The notes: generated by a model not told the origin, from the letters alone. A stretch of 64,000 bases of DNA from Streptomyces sp. NBC_00178 (GCF_036206005.1 NZ_CP108143.1:682001-746000), one strand, 5' to 3'; positions 50,466-60,289 are shown, counted from the stretch's first letter. Numbers and translations: made by a program.

Positions 50466-52561
50466 GTACCGTCACCCCCACCCGTGTCCCGCACGACGAC
50501 CACTCCGGCGGCGGCACGGCGGAATCGGGCCGAGCGGGCGGAGGTCTCTTCGACCCGGGGCAACTGCTCAGGTCCCTCCCCGACGCGGTCAGGAAGCTCG
50601 ACCCCCGCGTCATGATCAAGTCCCCCGTCATGTTCGTGGTGCTCGTCGGCTCCGTGGTCACCACGGTGCTGGCGGTGAAGAACCCCGGTGACTGGTTCGG
50701 CTGGGCGATCACCGTGTGGCTCTGGCTGACCACCCTCTTCGCGAACCTCGCCGAGGCGGTCGCGGAGGGCCGGGGAAAGGCCCAGGCCGACACCCTGCGC
50801 AAGGCCAGGACCGGCACGGTCGCCCGACGGCTGGAAGGCCGCGAGGAGGTGGAGGTCCCCGGCACGGACCTGCGCGTCGGCGACCTCGTCGTGTGCGAGG
50901 CGGGGGACGTCATACCCGGCGACGGTGACGTGGCCGAGGGTGTCGCGTCCGTCGACGAGTCGGCCATCACCGGCGAGTCCGCCCCGGTCATCAGGGAGTC
51001 GGGCGGCGACCGCAGCGCCGTGACCGGGGGCACGAAGGTGCTGTCCGACCGGATCGTCGTCCGGATCACCACCAAGCCCGGCGAGACCTTCATCGACCGG
51101 ATGATCGCCCTGGTCGAGGGAGCGGCCCGGCAGAAGACACCCAACGAGATCGCGCTCAACATCCTCCTGGCGTCGCTGACCGTCGTCTTCCTGCTCGCCG
51201 TCGTGACGCTGCAGCCCTTCGCGGTCTACGCGGGCGCCCGGCAGTCCCTGATCGTGCTGACCGCCCTGCTCGTCTGCCTGATCCCGACCACGATCGGCGC
51301 GCTCCTCTCCGCGATCGGCATCGCGGGGATGGACCGCCTCGTCCAGCGCAACGTCCTGGCGATGTCGGGACGTGCGGTCGAGGCGGCGGGCGACGTCTCG
51401 ACGCTGCTGCTCGACAAGACCGGCACGATCACGCTCGGAAACCGGCAGGCCGCGGAGTTCCTGCCCACCCGCGGGACGACGGAGGCCGAACTGGCCGACG
51501 CCGCGCAGCTGTCGTCGCTGGCCGACGAGACTCCCGAGGGCCGGTCGATCGTGGTGCTCGCGAAGGAGCGGTACGGGCTGCGTGAGCGCAGCAGGGGCGA
51601 GCTCGCGCAGGCCACCTGGGTCCCCTTCACCGCCCAGACCCGCATGTCGGGTGTGGACGTGGACGGCCGCAAGGCACGCAAGGGCGCGGCGGGTTCGGTC
51701 ATCGCCTGGGTGAAGGAGCGCGGCGGGCACGTCGCGGAGGACGCCCCGCTCCTCGCCGACCGGATCTCCGAGGCCGGCGGGACGCCGCTGCTGGTGGCGG
51801 TCGAGGACGGCGCCGGCGCCAGGATCCTGGGCGTCGTCCACCTCAAGGACGTCGTCAAGGCCGGTATGCGGGAGAGGTTCGACGAACTCCGCCGCATGGG
51901 CATCAAGACCGTCATGATCACCGGCGACAACCCGCTGACGGCGAAGGCCATCGCCGAGGAGGCCGGCGTCGACGACTTCCTCGCCGAGGCCACCCCCGAG
52001 GACAAGATGGCTCTCATCAAGCGGGAGCAGGCCGGCGGCAAGCTCGTCGCGATGACGGGCGACGGGACCAACGACGCGCCCGCGCTCGCGCAGGCCGACG
52101 TGGGCGTGGCGATGAACACCGGCACCTCGGCCGCCAAGGAGGCCGGGAACATGGTGGACCTGGACTCCGACCCCACCAAGCTCATCGAGATCGTGGAGAT
52201 CGGCAAGCAGCTCCTCATCACCCGGGGGGCCCTGACCACCTTCTCCATCGCCAACGACGTCGCGAAGTACTTCGCGATCATCCCGGCCATGTTCGCGGTG
52301 GTGTACCCCGGCCTCGACAAGCTCAACGTGATGGGTCTGGCGTCGCCGGAGTCCGCGATCCTTTCGGCCGTCATCTTCAACGCGCTGATCATCGTCGCCC
52401 TGGTGCCGCTCGCCCTCAAGGGGGTGCGCTACCGGCCGACGGGCGCCGACAGGATGCTCCGGCGCAACCTCGGGATCTACGGACTCGGCGGCCTGGTCGC
52501 CCCGTTCGTCGGCATCAAGGTCATCGATCTCCTCATCTCCCTCATCCCCGGCCTCTCCTGA
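50462..52561 (+). CDS. kdpB: Potassium-transporting P-type ATPase subunit B
   Basis: A 699-residue P-type ATPase. The phosphorylated Asp318 lies in [13 protein letters not shown]; the actuator loop is ITGESAPV and the hinge motif [20 protein letters not shown]. Residues 1-60 include a disordered N-terminus. It couples ATP hydrolysis to K+ transfer through KdpA. The ATG at 50462 overlaps the kdpA stop, so I did not use the open frame upstream of it. Confidence 0.96.
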   Translation: MSTVTPTRVPHDDHSGGGTAESGRAGGGLFDPGQLLRSLPDAVRKLDPRVMIKSPVMFVVLVGSVVTTVLAVKNPGDWFGWAITVWLWLTTLFANLAEAVAEGRGKAQADTLRKARTGTVARRLEGREEVEVPGTDLRVGDLVVCEAGDVIPGDGDVAEGVASVDESAITGESAPVIRESGGDRSAVTGGTKVLSDRIVVRITTKPGETFIDRMIALVEGAARQKTPNEIALNILLASLTVVFLLAVVTLQPFAVYAGARQSLIVLTALLVCLIPTTIGALLSAIGIAGMDRLVQRNVLAMSGRAVEAAGDVSTLLLDKTGTITLGNRQAAEFLPTRGTTEAELADAAQLSSLADETPEGRSIVVLAKERYGLRERSRGELAQATWVPFTAQTRMSGVDVDGRKARKGAAGSVIAWVKERGGHVAEDAPLLADRISEAGGTPLLVAVEDGAGARILGVVHLKDVVKAGMRERFDELRRMGIKTVMITGDNPLTAKAIAEEAGVDDFLAEATPEDKMALIKREQAGGKLVAMTGDGTNDAPALAQADVGVAMNTGTSAAKEAGNMVDLDSDPTKLIEIVEIGKQLLITRGALTTFSIANDVAKYFAIIPAMFAVVYPGLDKLNVMGLASPESAILSAVIFNALIIVALVPLALKGVRYRPTGADRMLRRNLGIYGLGGLVAPFVGIKVIDLLISLIPGLS

Positions 52562-52582
52562 GCCAGAAACGGCTGATCAGCC

Positions 52583-53260
52583 ATGAACACCTCCTTCAAG
52601 AACACCGCCCGGCTGCTCGGGGCGGGGCTGCGCGCCCTGCTCGTCCTGACCGTCGTCTGCGGCGTCCTCTACCCGCTCGCCGTCACGGGTGTCGCGCAGT
52701 CGCTGTTCCCCGACAAGGCCGACGGTTCCGAGATCAGTGACGCGAGCGGCAGGACGGTCGGATCGTCGCTGATCGGGCAGACCTACAACCTGCCGAAGCA
52801 CAACACCGACGATCCCGACGAGGCCGCGGCCCCCGACCTCAGGTGGTTCCAGCCCCGGCCGTCCAACGGCCTGGGCACCAACAGCGTGAACCAGCGGTAC
52901 ACGCTGATCCTCTCCGGCGCCACCAACCGGGCCGCGGACAACGAGGACCTGATCGGCTGGGTGAAGGACGCCAAGGCCGCGGTCGTGGCCGACAACTCCA
53001 CCGCGGCCTACAAGGTCCGGCCCCAGGACGTGCCCGCCGACGCGGTCACCTCCTCCGGGTCCGGCCTCGACCCCCACATCTCCCCGGCCTACGCGAAACT
53101 CCAGATTCACCGGGTCGCCGAGCGCAACCACCTCGGGGTGGAGCGCGTGGCCGCGCTGGTCGCCGCACACACCGAGGGCCGCACCCTCGGATTCATGGGC
53201 GAACCCCGGGTCAACGTCCTCGAACTCAACAGCGCGCTCAAGGACCTCGGCAAGGGCTGA
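52583..53260 (+). CDS. kdpC: Potassium-transporting ATPase subunit C
   Basis: A 225-residue subunit with one N-terminal helix (LGAGLRALLVLTVVCGVLYP) and a periplasm-side domain containing SLIGQTYNLPKHNTDDPDEA, FQPRPSNGL, SGSGLDPHISPAYAKLQIHR and ALVAAHTEGRTLGFMGEPRV, all standard for KdpC. It ends the operon, followed by a 21-base-arm terminator. No kdpD/kdpE is seen in the window, so the sensor system is elsewhere. Confidence 0.95.
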   Translation: MNTSFKNTARLLGAGLRALLVLTVVCGVLYPLAVTGVAQSLFPDKADGSEISDASGRTVGSSLIGQTYNLPKHNTDDPDEAAAPDLRWFQPRPSNGLGTNSVNQRYTLILSGATNRAADNEDLIGWVKDAKAAVVADNSTAAYKVRPQDVPADAVTSSGSGLDPHISPAYAKLQIHRVAERNHLGVERVAALVAAHTEGRTLGFMGEPRVNVLELNSALKDLGKG

Positions 53261-53277
53261 CCCCCGGAGCAGCAGGA

Positions 53278-53324
53278 GCGCAGGGCGGCGGCGCATCCCC
53301 CGAGGATGCGCCGCCGCCCTGCGC
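53278..53324 (+). terminator. Terminator of the kdp operon
   Basis: Perfect 21-base arms (53278-53298 and 53304-53324, GCGCAGGGCGGCGGCGCATC plus C and complement) with a CCCGA loop, 17 bases after kdpC. Confidence 0.9.
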
Positions 53325-53432
53325 GCGGTGGAACAGGCCAAGGAGTTGCCGCTTCCTCGACACCTTCGGCACACAAGTTCCCTATTCTGTTCGCAAACTG
53401 ATCATCCAGCCCTGCACACACAGGAGTTCACC

Positions 53433-54248
53433 GTGGCCCGACCCGATGACGATGCACCCGCCCTGCGCATCGACACCAGCCGCCCGCATCCCGCCCGGAT
53501 GTACGACTGGTTCCTCGGGGGCAAGGACAACTACCCGGTGGACGAGGCCATGGGCCGCCAGATGCTGGCCGTCGAACCCGGTGTTCCGGTCATGGCCAAG
53601 GTGAACCGCGCCTTCATGCACCGCGCGACGCGCTGGCTGACGGGCCAGGGGATCCGGCAGTTCCTCGACATCGGCACGGGCATACCCACCGAGCCCAACC
53701 TCCACCAGGTCGCCCAGCAGGCGGCGCCCAGCACGCGCGTCGTCTACTGCGACAACGACCCGATCGTGCTGGCGCACGCCGAGGCCCTGCTCAAGGGCAC
53801 TCCGGAGGGAGCGATCGACTACGTCCAGGCCGACGCCCGCGACGTGGACTCCATCCTCGAACGCGCGGGCAAGACACTGGACTTCAGCCGCCCGGTGGCC
53901 CTTTCGATGATCGCTCTGCTGCACTTCGTCAGCGACGAGGACGGCGCGTACGAGCTGGTGGAACGGCTGACCGGCGTGCTCGCACCGGGCAGCCACGTGG
54001 TGATCTCGCACCTCACCGCCGACTTCCACCCGGCGGCGGCCGACAAGGTCGACGAGCTCTACAAGGCCAACACGCTGACGCTGGCGCCCCGGAGCCGTGA
54101 GCGCTTCGCCCGCTTCTTCGACGGCCTCGACATCGTCGAGCCCGGCATCGTGGCCGCGGAGGCCTGGCACCCCGAGCTCGGCGAGCCGGTCCCCGGCCAG
54201 GACGACGTGATCAGCGCCGGTTACGTGGCGGTGGGCCGCACGTCGTAA
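53433..54248 (+). CDS. SAM-dependent methyltransferase, DUF574/Methyltransf_19 family (second copy)
   Basis: A 271-residue paralogue of the protein at 6650-7435, with the same IDTSRPHPARMYDWFLGGKD start, FLDIGTGIPTEPNLHQVA SAM loop and VVYCDNDPIVLAHAEAL strand. By eye more than half of the residues are the same in the conserved blocks. The GTG at 53433 has CAGGAG six bases upstream; the open frame before it lacks one. Substrate unknown. It has its own bidirectional terminator. Confidence 0.88.
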   Translation: MARPDDDAPALRIDTSRPHPARMYDWFLGGKDNYPVDEAMGRQMLAVEPGVPVMAKVNRAFMHRATRWLTGQGIRQFLDIGTGIPTEPNLHQVAQQAAPSTRVVYCDNDPIVLAHAEALLKGTPEGAIDYVQADARDVDSILERAGKTLDFSRPVALSMIALLHFVSDEDGAYELVERLTGVLAPGSHVVISHLTADFHPAAADKVDELYKANTLTLAPRSRERFARFFDGLDIVEPGIVAAEAWHPELGEPVPGQDDVISAGYVAVGRTS

Positions 54249-54257
54249 AGGTTCGAC

Positions 54258-54301
54258 CGTACGGCGGCGGGCGGCGGCACCGTCCCGTCCGCCGCCGTAC
54301 G
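54258..54301. terminator. Bidirectional terminator
   Basis: CGTACGGCGGCGG and its exact complement (13-base arms) flank an 18-base loop that is itself GC-rich, between the convergent methyltransferase and DUF998 genes. Confidence 0.75.
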
Positions 54302-54321
54302 ACCGGCCGTGGGGCCGCCGC

Positions 54322-54999
54322 TCAGGCGGTCCGCCCGTCGTCTCCCGCCCACCGTGCACAGGAGACGACCACGACGAGCGGCCAGAACGACTGGGCGAAC
54401 GTGATCACGCGTTCGGCCGCTCCGGCCGTGTCGAGCACGAACAGGGCGAGCAGGAACCACGCTCCGCCGAGCCATATGAACACGCTCGCGCCGACGGACG
54501 GCCAGGGGCGCAGACCCCACGGGGCGGGCCCGGCGGGCAGCGGAACCGCCTCCCGTCGAACCGGCGCCGCCACCGCCACGGCCCCGGGACCGTCCCGCCT
54601 GCCCACGGCACGGCGTCGCATGGCAAGGACCGGCCAGACCGCGAGCAGCGAGAACCCGATCGCCACGACCACACCGTGGGAGAAGGAACCACCACTCAGC
54701 GGGGCCGGGAAGAAGGCCAGCAGGATCGCCGAGAGTCCGCCGCCCGCCAGCGCCGCGCGGCCGAAGGGCGCGGCGGGGCGCAGCCCGCACGCGGTGACGA
54801 CGTGACAGAAGCCCAGGGCGACCAGAGCCGACGTCATCACCCAGTAGCCGCCCGCCCCGTCGGCGGCGAGGACACTGATCGTCGTTGTCGCGGGGTCGTA
54901 CCCGGGACCTTGCAGTTCGGCCGACACGGACCAGCCTGCGACCAGGAGGACCGGGGCCGCCATCGAGGAGAGCAGGATCCACCAGGGGACAGTACGCAT
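54322..54999 (-). CDS. DUF998-family membrane protein
   Basis: A 225-residue integral membrane protein with about six helices: first WWILLSSMAAPVLLVAGWSV, then GYWVMTSALVALGFCHVVTA, GGGLSAILLAFFPAPLSGGS and later segments. The PGYDPATTTISVLAADGAGG loop after helix 1 is the usual DUF998 motif. Function unknown. ATG at 54999. Confidence 0.78.
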   Translation of the reverse strand: MRTVPWWILLSSMAAPVLLVAGWSVSAELQGPGYDPATTTISVLAADGAGGYWVMTSALVALGFCHVVTACGLRPAAPFGRAALAGGGLSAILLAFFPAPLSGGSFSHGVVVAIGFSLLAVWPVLAMRRRAVGRRDGPGAVAVAAPVRREAVPLPAGPAPWGLRPWPSVGASVFIWLGGAWFLLALFVLDTAGAAERVITFAQSFWPLVVVVSCARWAGDDGRTA

Positions 55000-55235
55000 C
55001 GGAGAACGGTAGAACGCCGGAGCCCGCGAGCCGGGGTGCACACGCAGGCGGGAACACCGATCGGTTCGGCGGATGTTCACCCTGTACCCGGACGAGGGCC
55101 CGCCCGCCTCTCCGCACGACGAGTCCGCACGCCCGGACGTATTCCGCCGTCGAGGGGGTAGGCGCGTGATGCCGGCCCACCCGACGACGCGTTGTCCGGC
55201 ACCGGACCTGGATCGACCCAGAGGAGAAACCTGCT

Positions 55236-55502
55236 GTGCTGACACCCAGTCCTCAGGACCTGCGAGTCGCCCTCGCGCGCTACGCCGACGCCCGCATCGA
55301 GGACGCGCGTCGTTCCACCGACGCCACCGCGCGTGCCGTCGAGGACGCCACCTACACGCTCTGCGTGATGACCGGCACCCGGGACATCCCGCAGGCGCTC
55401 CACATCGCCGACACCATGCTCGGCATGCGGACGCCCGCCTCCCCCACGGCCGCCGGTCCGCACCGGGGACTCCAGCAGGACGACAGCCTCCAGGCGGCCT
55501 GA
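55236..55502 (+). CDS. DUF5133-family small protein
   Basis: An 88-residue protein: LTPSPQDLRVALARYADARI starts it and EDATYTLCVMTGTRDIPQAL, HIADTMLG follow. This is the DUF5133 pattern, a helical Streptomyces-specific family often near developmental or antibiotic genes. GTG start at 55236 with GAGGAGAAA upstream. Function unknown. The 236 bases before it hold no gene. Confidence 0.75.
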   Translation: MLTPSPQDLRVALARYADARIEDARRSTDATARAVEDATYTLCVMTGTRDIPQALHIADTMLGMRTPASPTAAGPHRGLQQDDSLQAA

Positions 55503-55617
55503 GCATCCGTCAGCACGGCTCGCAGCACGGCGGGATGACCGGGGCGGGACAGCTCCGGCATGCCCGCCGTCGGCCTAATCCAGGGCGTCGCGACGGCGGC
55601 CCGGGGAGTCTGAACGG

Positions 55618-56256
55618 GTGGACGACACCCTGGCCGGCAGCGGCGCGGAGAAGAACGCCGAACGTCTGACGGCCCTGTCCGACGGCATCTTCGCGATCGC
55701 CATGACACTCCTGGTCCTCGACGTGCGCATTCCACCGGGACGGAGCGCCGCCGGCTTCAGGGAAGCCTTCCTCGACGTGCTTCCGGATCTGGGTGCCTAC
55801 GCCCTGAGCTTCTGGATCCTGGCCGGCTTCTGGCGCGACCACCGGCGGATCGTGCGGCTGGTTCCGCCCACCGAGAAGCTGCCGCTCAGGCTGGCGCTCG
55901 TCTGGCTCGGCGCCATCGCGCTCATCCCCTTCCCGACCTCACTGCTGTCCGAGTACGCCGACCAGCCGCTGGCCGTCGCGGTGTACGCGGGCACGGTGTC
56001 CGTCACCAACCTGCTGGAACTCGCGGTGCTCAGAACGGGCCTGAAGGGCTCCGGGCCCCATGGCCCGGCCACGGAGTACACGGTCAGGTCGGTGTCGGCG
56101 GACCTGGTGTGCACGGCCACGGTGTTCGCGGTCAGCGTGCCCCTCGCCTACGGCTTCTCGACCGCGGTCGCCCTGTGGTCCTGGCTGGTCCTCGTGCCGG
56201 CCAAGATCGTCCTGGGGCGCAGGTTCCCCGACAGGCCCCCGTCGGCGGCCGTCTGA
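55618..56256 (+). CDS. TMEM175/DUF1211-family channel-like membrane protein
   Basis: A 212-residue membrane protein of about six helices. Helix 1 has the family signature RLTALSDGIFAIAMTLLVLD (residues 16-35), where the usual FSD is LSD here; in the family this segment lines the potassium pore. Bacterial TMEM175 proteins form K+-permeable tetramers. Located 2.4 kb from the kdp pump, though with nothing to show a link. GTG start at 55618 with GGGGAG upstream. Confidence 0.82.
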   Translation: MDDTLAGSGAEKNAERLTALSDGIFAIAMTLLVLDVRIPPGRSAAGFREAFLDVLPDLGAYALSFWILAGFWRDHRRIVRLVPPTEKLPLRLALVWLGAIALIPFPTSLLSEYADQPLAVAVYAGTVSVTNLLELAVLRTGLKGSGPHGPATEYTVRSVSADLVCTATVFAVSVPLAYGFSTAVALWSWLVLVPAKIVLGRRFPDRPPSAAV

Positions 56257-56260
56257 CCCG

Positions 56261-56297
56261 CCGTCCGTCCCGCCTGCCGGGCACGCGGGACGGACGG
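56261..56297. terminator. Terminator between convergent genes
   Basis: CCGTCCGTCCCGC and its exact complement (13-base arms) around an 11-base loop, five bases after the TMEM175-like gene and 53 bases from the end of the convergent PRC-like gene. Confidence 0.78.
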
Positions 56298-56349
56298 AGG
56301 CCGGCACCGTCCCGGCACCGGCCTCGTCACGCGTCCGCCCGTGCCGCCG

Positions 56350-56706
56350 TCACGCGGGGGCGACGACGAGTGATTCGTAGTACGCGCCCAGCTTCCGCAG
56401 GTAGAAGAGGTCACCCGTGTCCTGGTCCCGCTCGAAGCGCGGGGCTTCCTTGATCTGCTCCTTGGTGCACCTGACCTTGATCACCCGTTCGGTGTCGTCG
56501 ACGCCGGTCACCATGCCGGCCGGGACGACGACACTCCTCCCGAACTTCCAGACGCCCGCGTCGACCACGAGGTGGTCGTATCCCGGGACGGGCGAGAGCC
56601 TGACGACGGTGCCGACGCTCCCGTCGGGCGCCTCCACACCGTATTCGACCAGGTCGTCGCCCAGGGAACGGTTCAGCTCGGCCGGACAGGCCCAGACGGT
56701 GTTCAT
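56350..56706 (-). CDS. PRC-barrel-like protein
   Basis: A 118-residue protein. VGTVVRLSPVPGYDHLVVDA followed by RSVVVPAGMVTGVDDTERVI reads as a PRC-barrel-type beta fold, and VRCTKEQIKEAPRFERDQDT with YLRKLGAYYESL matches the tail seen in actinomycete PRC/DUF2171-like proteins. It may bind RNA or membrane partners; the role is unknown. AGGAGGAGGCGACA precedes the ATG. Confidence 0.68.
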   Translation of the reverse strand: MNTVWACPAELNRSLGDDLVEYGVEAPDGSVGTVVRLSPVPGYDHLVVDAGVWKFGRSVVVPAGMVTGVDDTERVIKVRCTKEQIKEAPRFERDQDTGDLFYLRKLGAYYESLVVAPA

Positions 56707-56864
56707 TGTCGCCTCCTCCTGGCAGCCGACCGTTCCGGCCGCCGGACCTTCCATATGCCCCGCCGAGCGCACCCGAAGCGCGGAGGGAGGAGGTGTTGTC
56801 GGCCAATCGGCGGTGCGGCCGGGACGTGCGCCGCCCCCGGCGGAGGGGGCGGCGGCGTTCCCTC

Positions 56865-58583
56865 CTACGGAGCCATCTCGTACGCACCCGCGAGGGCTTC
56901 GACGCGCTCCCATATCCGGGCCGAGCGGGCGCCGTCGACGACGGGACGCCGCACGGCGGCGACGGCCCAGTCCTGCTGCGCCCCGGTGGCCGAGTCCTTG
57001 CCGTGCAGTTCGACGGCGTACGCGGAGAAGTCGCGCACGAGGACGGAGAACAGTTCGTCGAGCACGTCCTCGTCCAGGTCGGTCAGGCGGGCCTGCTCCA
57101 GGATCAGCTGGCCGTGCACCATGAGGGCGAAGAGCTGCCCCACGGACAGCAGGAGGTCCAGGTCGCGGCTCTGCTCCTCGTCGGGTGCGTGGTGGGTGAC
57201 GAACTCGCACAGGGCGTCGGCCTGCTCCCTGAAGCGGGCGACGTTGGGTACCGCCGCGTAGGCGTCGTACGCGGGCCGCCAGTCGTGGAACCTCACGGAA
57301 CCGAGACCGCGCGCGGGCCCCTGCCGGAAGAGGAACGCGTCGTCGGCAGCGTCCGCGCGCGTACCCACGGGCTCGTGGGCGACCGGGTCCAGCAGGTGGT
57401 TGCGCAGGAACTTCAGGATGAGGGCGAGGTTGACGTGGACGGTGCCCTCGAGCTTCGGCAGGCCGCGGATCTCGACGGCGGCCTGCGCGAAGTAGGTGTC
57501 CTTCTCGAAGCCCTTGGCCGCGATGACGTCCCACATGAGGTCGATGACGCGCTCGCCCTCCGTGGTCACCTTCATCTTGGTCATCGGGTTGAACAGGAGG
57601 TACCGCCGGTCGTCCGGGCCGGCCGAGCGGAAGTAGTCGACGGCGCGGTCACTGAACAGCTTCATGCCGACGAGCCGGACGTAGGCGTCGGCGAGCTCCC
57701 GGCGCACGTGCGGGAAGGCCGTCACGGGACGCCCGTACAGGATGCGCGTGTGGGCGTGGGTGACTGCCTCGTACATCGCGTGCTCGCAGATGCCGATCGA
57801 GGCCGTGCAGAGGTTGAACTTGCCCACGTTGACCGTGTTGAGGGCGGCGTCGAAGGCATCCCGCCCCGTGTGCAGGACGTCGTCTGCCGAGACCGGGTAG
57901 GCGTCGAGGCGGAACTCGCTCACGTACTTGGAGGAGTCGACGACGTTCTTCACCAGGTGGTAGGCGGGGTGGCGGCTGTCCGCCGCGAAGAAGACGTAGC
58001 CGTCCGGGCCCTCCACGTCGGTGCGGCGGCCGAAGACGGAGACGAGCCCGGCGGCGTTGCCGTTGCCTATGTAGTACTTGGATCCGGTGGCGAGGAACCC
58101 GCCGTCGCCGTCGGGCTCCAGCAGCATGTCGGTGGAGTAGATGTCGGCGCCGTGCGCCTTCTCGGACAGGCCGAAGGCGAACACCTCCCCCTGGGCCAGG
58201 AGGTCCGCGGCCCTGCTGCGGGCGGCGGCGTTGTCGCTCTGCCAGACCGGGCCGAGGCCCAGGATGGTCACCTGCCAGGCGTACCAGTAGTCGAGCCCGT
58301 AGAACCCGAAGATCTCGTTCAGGGCGGCGATCCGGGCCGTGTCCCAGCGCTGGCCGTCCCGGCTCGCGTCGGACGCGGGGGTGAGGAAGGTGGCGAACAG
58401 CCCTTCCTTGGACGCGAACGCGAGGAAGTCCCCCAGCCAGGCGCGCGACCGGTAGTCCTCGATGAGCCGGCGCTTGCCGCGGTCCTCGAACCAGTCGACG
58501 GTGGCGCGGAGCAGCCTGCGGGTCTCGGGGTCGAAGTGCGCCGGATCGTAGGTACGCGGGTTGAACAGCAGCGGGTCGGCCAT
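56865..58583 (-). CDS. Acyl-CoA dehydrogenase / oxidase-like flavoprotein
   Basis: A 572-residue protein with the three-part acyl-CoA dehydrogenase fold. The FAD/substrate-binding centre is QGEVFAFGLSEKAHGADIYS with STD, GSKYYIGNGNAAGLVSVFGR follows, and AVTHAHTRILYGRPVTAFPH opens the C-terminal helix bundle. It is larger than standard ACADs (about 380 residues), closer to acyl-CoA-oxidase-like forms. It would oxidise a fatty-acyl-CoA. ATG at 58583 after GGAAGG. The PadR gene lies directly upstream on the same strand (47-base gap), suggesting joint regulation. Confidence 0.82.
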   Translation of the reverse strand: MADPLLFNPRTYDPAHFDPETRRLLRATVDWFEDRGKRRLIEDYRSRAWLGDFLAFASKEGLFATFLTPASDASRDGQRWDTARIAALNEIFGFYGLDYWYAWQVTILGLGPVWQSDNAAARSRAADLLAQGEVFAFGLSEKAHGADIYSTDMLLEPDGDGGFLATGSKYYIGNGNAAGLVSVFGRRTDVEGPDGYVFFAADSRHPAYHLVKNVVDSSKYVSEFRLDAYPVSADDVLHTGRDAFDAALNTVNVGKFNLCTASIGICEHAMYEAVTHAHTRILYGRPVTAFPHVRRELADAYVRLVGMKLFSDRAVDYFRSAGPDDRRYLLFNPMTKMKVTTEGERVIDLMWDVIAAKGFEKDTYFAQAAVEIRGLPKLEGTVHVNLALILKFLRNHLLDPVAHEPVGTRADAADDAFLFRQGPARGLGSVRFHDWRPAYDAYAAVPNVARFREQADALCEFVTHHAPDEEQSRDLDLLLSVGQLFALMVHGQLILEQARLTDLDEDVLDELFSVLVRDFSAYAVELHGKDSATGAQQDWAVAAVRRPVVDGARSARIWERVEALAGAYEMAP

Positions 58584-58630
58584 GGTGATACGCCTTCCGG
58601 AGGATCGGGGACGGGAGGGGGCGGGGCGGT

Positions 58631-59197
58631 TCAGGCGCGGGGCGGGGTGCCGCCGAGCCGTCGGAGGGTGGCGAGCACGTCGTCGAGCCAGGCCACGGTC
58701 ATGCGCTCGTAGGCGATGCCGCCGCGCAGCACCACGTGCTGCAGCTCCTGGCCGGGGTCGAGCGGTGCCGGGGCGCCGGGACCGGTGAAGTCGCGCAGCT
58801 CCCCGGCGAGGTAGTGCGTGAGGCGGTCGCTGTGCGCCGCGTGGTGGCGCTCGACCTCGCGGAGCAGGGCGGCCGGGTCGTCGAAGGCCGCCCCCCGGAT
58901 CTTCACGGCGAGGTCGTGACGGATGCTCTCGGGTTCGATCGGTTCGTGCAGCCACGCGGAGAGGACGGCGCGGCCGGGATCCGCGACGGAGTACTCGCGC
59001 TTGTCGGGGCGGCGCTCCTGCGGGACGTCGCGGACGTCGAGCAGGCCGTCGCCCTCCATGCGTTTGAGGACTCGGTAGATCTGCTGGTGCGAGGCGGTCC
59101 AGAAGTAGCCGATGGACCGCTCGAACCTCCGGGCGAGCTCGTAGCCGGAGCCGGGCTTCTCCAGCAGGGAGACGAGGATCGCGTGTTCGAGCGCCAT
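58631..59197 (-). CDS. PadR-family transcriptional regulator
   Basis: A 188-residue regulator. The winged helix reads ALEHAILVSLLEKPGSGYEL, ARRFERSIGYFWTASHQQIY and RVLKRMEGDGLLDVRDVPQE; a C-terminal helical dimer domain contains HAAHSDRLTHYLAGELRDFT. PadR proteins respond to phenolic acids or other small hydrophobic ligands. The ATG at 59197 (MALEHAIL) fits the family; longer starts do not. A perfect dyad 16 bases upstream (59213-59226) is its likely operator, controlling itself and the acyl-CoA dehydrogenase downstream. Confidence 0.88.
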   Translation of the reverse strand: MALEHAILVSLLEKPGSGYELARRFERSIGYFWTASHQQIYRVLKRMEGDGLLDVRDVPQERRPDKREYSVADPGRAVLSAWLHEPIEPESIRHDLAVKIRGAAFDDPAALLREVERHHAAHSDRLTHYLAGELRDFTGPGAPAPLDPGQELQHVVLRGGIAYERMTVAWLDDVLATLRRLGGTPPRA

Positions 59198-59212
59198 GCC
59201 CCGATCGTGCTG

Positions 59213-59226
59213 TGCAACTTGTTGCA
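59213..59226. promoter_or_regulatory. Candidate PadR operator
   Basis: TGCAAC-TT-GTTGCA, a perfect dyad with AT extension on one side (CATAG), immediately in front of the PadR gene. The position overlaps the expected promoter/start region. Confidence 0.65.
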
Positions 59227-59279
59227 TAGCAAGCGGCGGCGGCCCGGTGAGACACGCCTCACTCGGCGGCGGCTCGTCG

Positions 59280-59313
59280 GGGGGCCTCCCGGCCGGACGG
59301 CCGGGAGGCCCCC
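59280..59313 (-). terminator. Terminator of the SDR gene
   Basis: GGGGGCCTCCCGGCC and its exact complement (15-base arms) around GGAC, 47 bases after the SDR stop on the minus strand. It isolates the PadR unit from upstream genes. Confidence 0.85.
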
Positions 59314-59359
59314 ACCCGCGTCGCGCTCTGCCGCGCCGCCGCGTGGAGGGCCGTCGTCG

Positions 59360-60289
59360 TCAGATGACGTCACCGGCGATCCCGGTCAGGCAGACCGACT
59401 CCTGCCACAGTGCCAGCGCCATGTTCATGTCCTGGGCGCGCGCCGACATGCGCGCGGGTCCCGGTGCGCCCCTGGTCTCGCCGAGCAGCCGGGGACCGTA
59501 GTAGCTCCCGCCGGGCGCGTCCGGCACCGTGGCCGTGTACAGCGTGGGCAGGGCTCCGGCGGAGGCCGGCTGCGTGAAGACGCGTGTGGCGCGTTCGAGC
59601 TTCGCCGCCCAGGTCCGTCCGGCCAGGCGCGGGCCCGCCTGCCCCAGCTCCGTCGCGGACAGACCGGGGTGGGCGGCCAGCGCGAGCACCTGCTTGTCCG
59701 CCGCGTCCGCCCTGCGTTGGAGTTCCGCGGTGAAGAGCAGGTTGGCCAGCTTCGACTGCGCGTAGGCACGCCACTTGTCGTATCCGCGTTCGGCGTTGAG
59801 GTTGTCGAAGTCGATGCGGCCGATGCGGTGGGCGAGCGACGAGAGGGTCACGACCCGGGAGGGACCGCCGGCCCCGAGGAGCGGCATGAGGTGCAGCGTG
59901 AGCGCGAAGTGGCCGAGGTGGTTGGTGCCGAACTGCATCTCGAACCCGTCGGCGGTGCGCAGCAGGGGCAGGGCCATCACGCCCGCGTTGTTCACCAGGA
60001 GGTCGAGCCTGCCGTCGGTCTCCTTGGCGATCCGGCCGGCGGCCTCCTCGACGGCCGACAGGTCCGCCAGGTCGAGCGCGACGAGCCGGGTGTCCGATCG
60101 CGGCGCGGCGCGGCGCACGGCCTCCAGCGCGCACCGTCCGCGCTCGCGATCACGGCAGGCGAGGATGGTCCTGGCGCCGGACCGTGCCAGGACGAGCGCG
60201 GTCACCGCCCCGATTCCGCTGTTGGCACCGGTGACCACCGCGGTGGTGCCGGAGAGGTCGGGCATGTCGTCGAGGGTCCATGAGTGCAT
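59360..60289 (-). CDS. Short-chain dehydrogenase/reductase
   Basis: A 309-residue SDR with NAD(P)-binding VVTGANSGIGAVTALVL (residues about 18-34), NNAGVMALP, and the catalytic Tyr176-x3-Lys180 in YAQSKLAN; Ser is in VVTLSSLAHRIG. The sequence resembles the retinol-dehydrogenase/WWOX-like group of bacterial SDRs. Substrate unknown. GGAGGCGTAACGC precedes the ATG at 60289. It lies 75 bases after the MFS gene and may be read from the same promoter. Confidence 0.88.
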   Translation of the reverse strand: MHSWTLDDMPDLSGTTAVVTGANSGIGAVTALVLARSGARTILACRDRERGRCALEAVRRAAPRSDTRLVALDLADLSAVEEAAGRIAKETDGRLDLLVNNAGVMALPLLRTADGFEMQFGTNHLGHFALTLHLMPLLGAGGPSRVVTLSSLAHRIGRIDFDNLNAERGYDKWRAYAQSKLANLLFTAELQRRADAADKQVLALAAHPGLSATELGQAGPRLAGRTWAAKLERATRVFTQPASAGALPTLYTATVPDAPGGSYYGPRLLGETRGAPGPARMSARAQDMNMALALWQESVCLTGIAGDVI

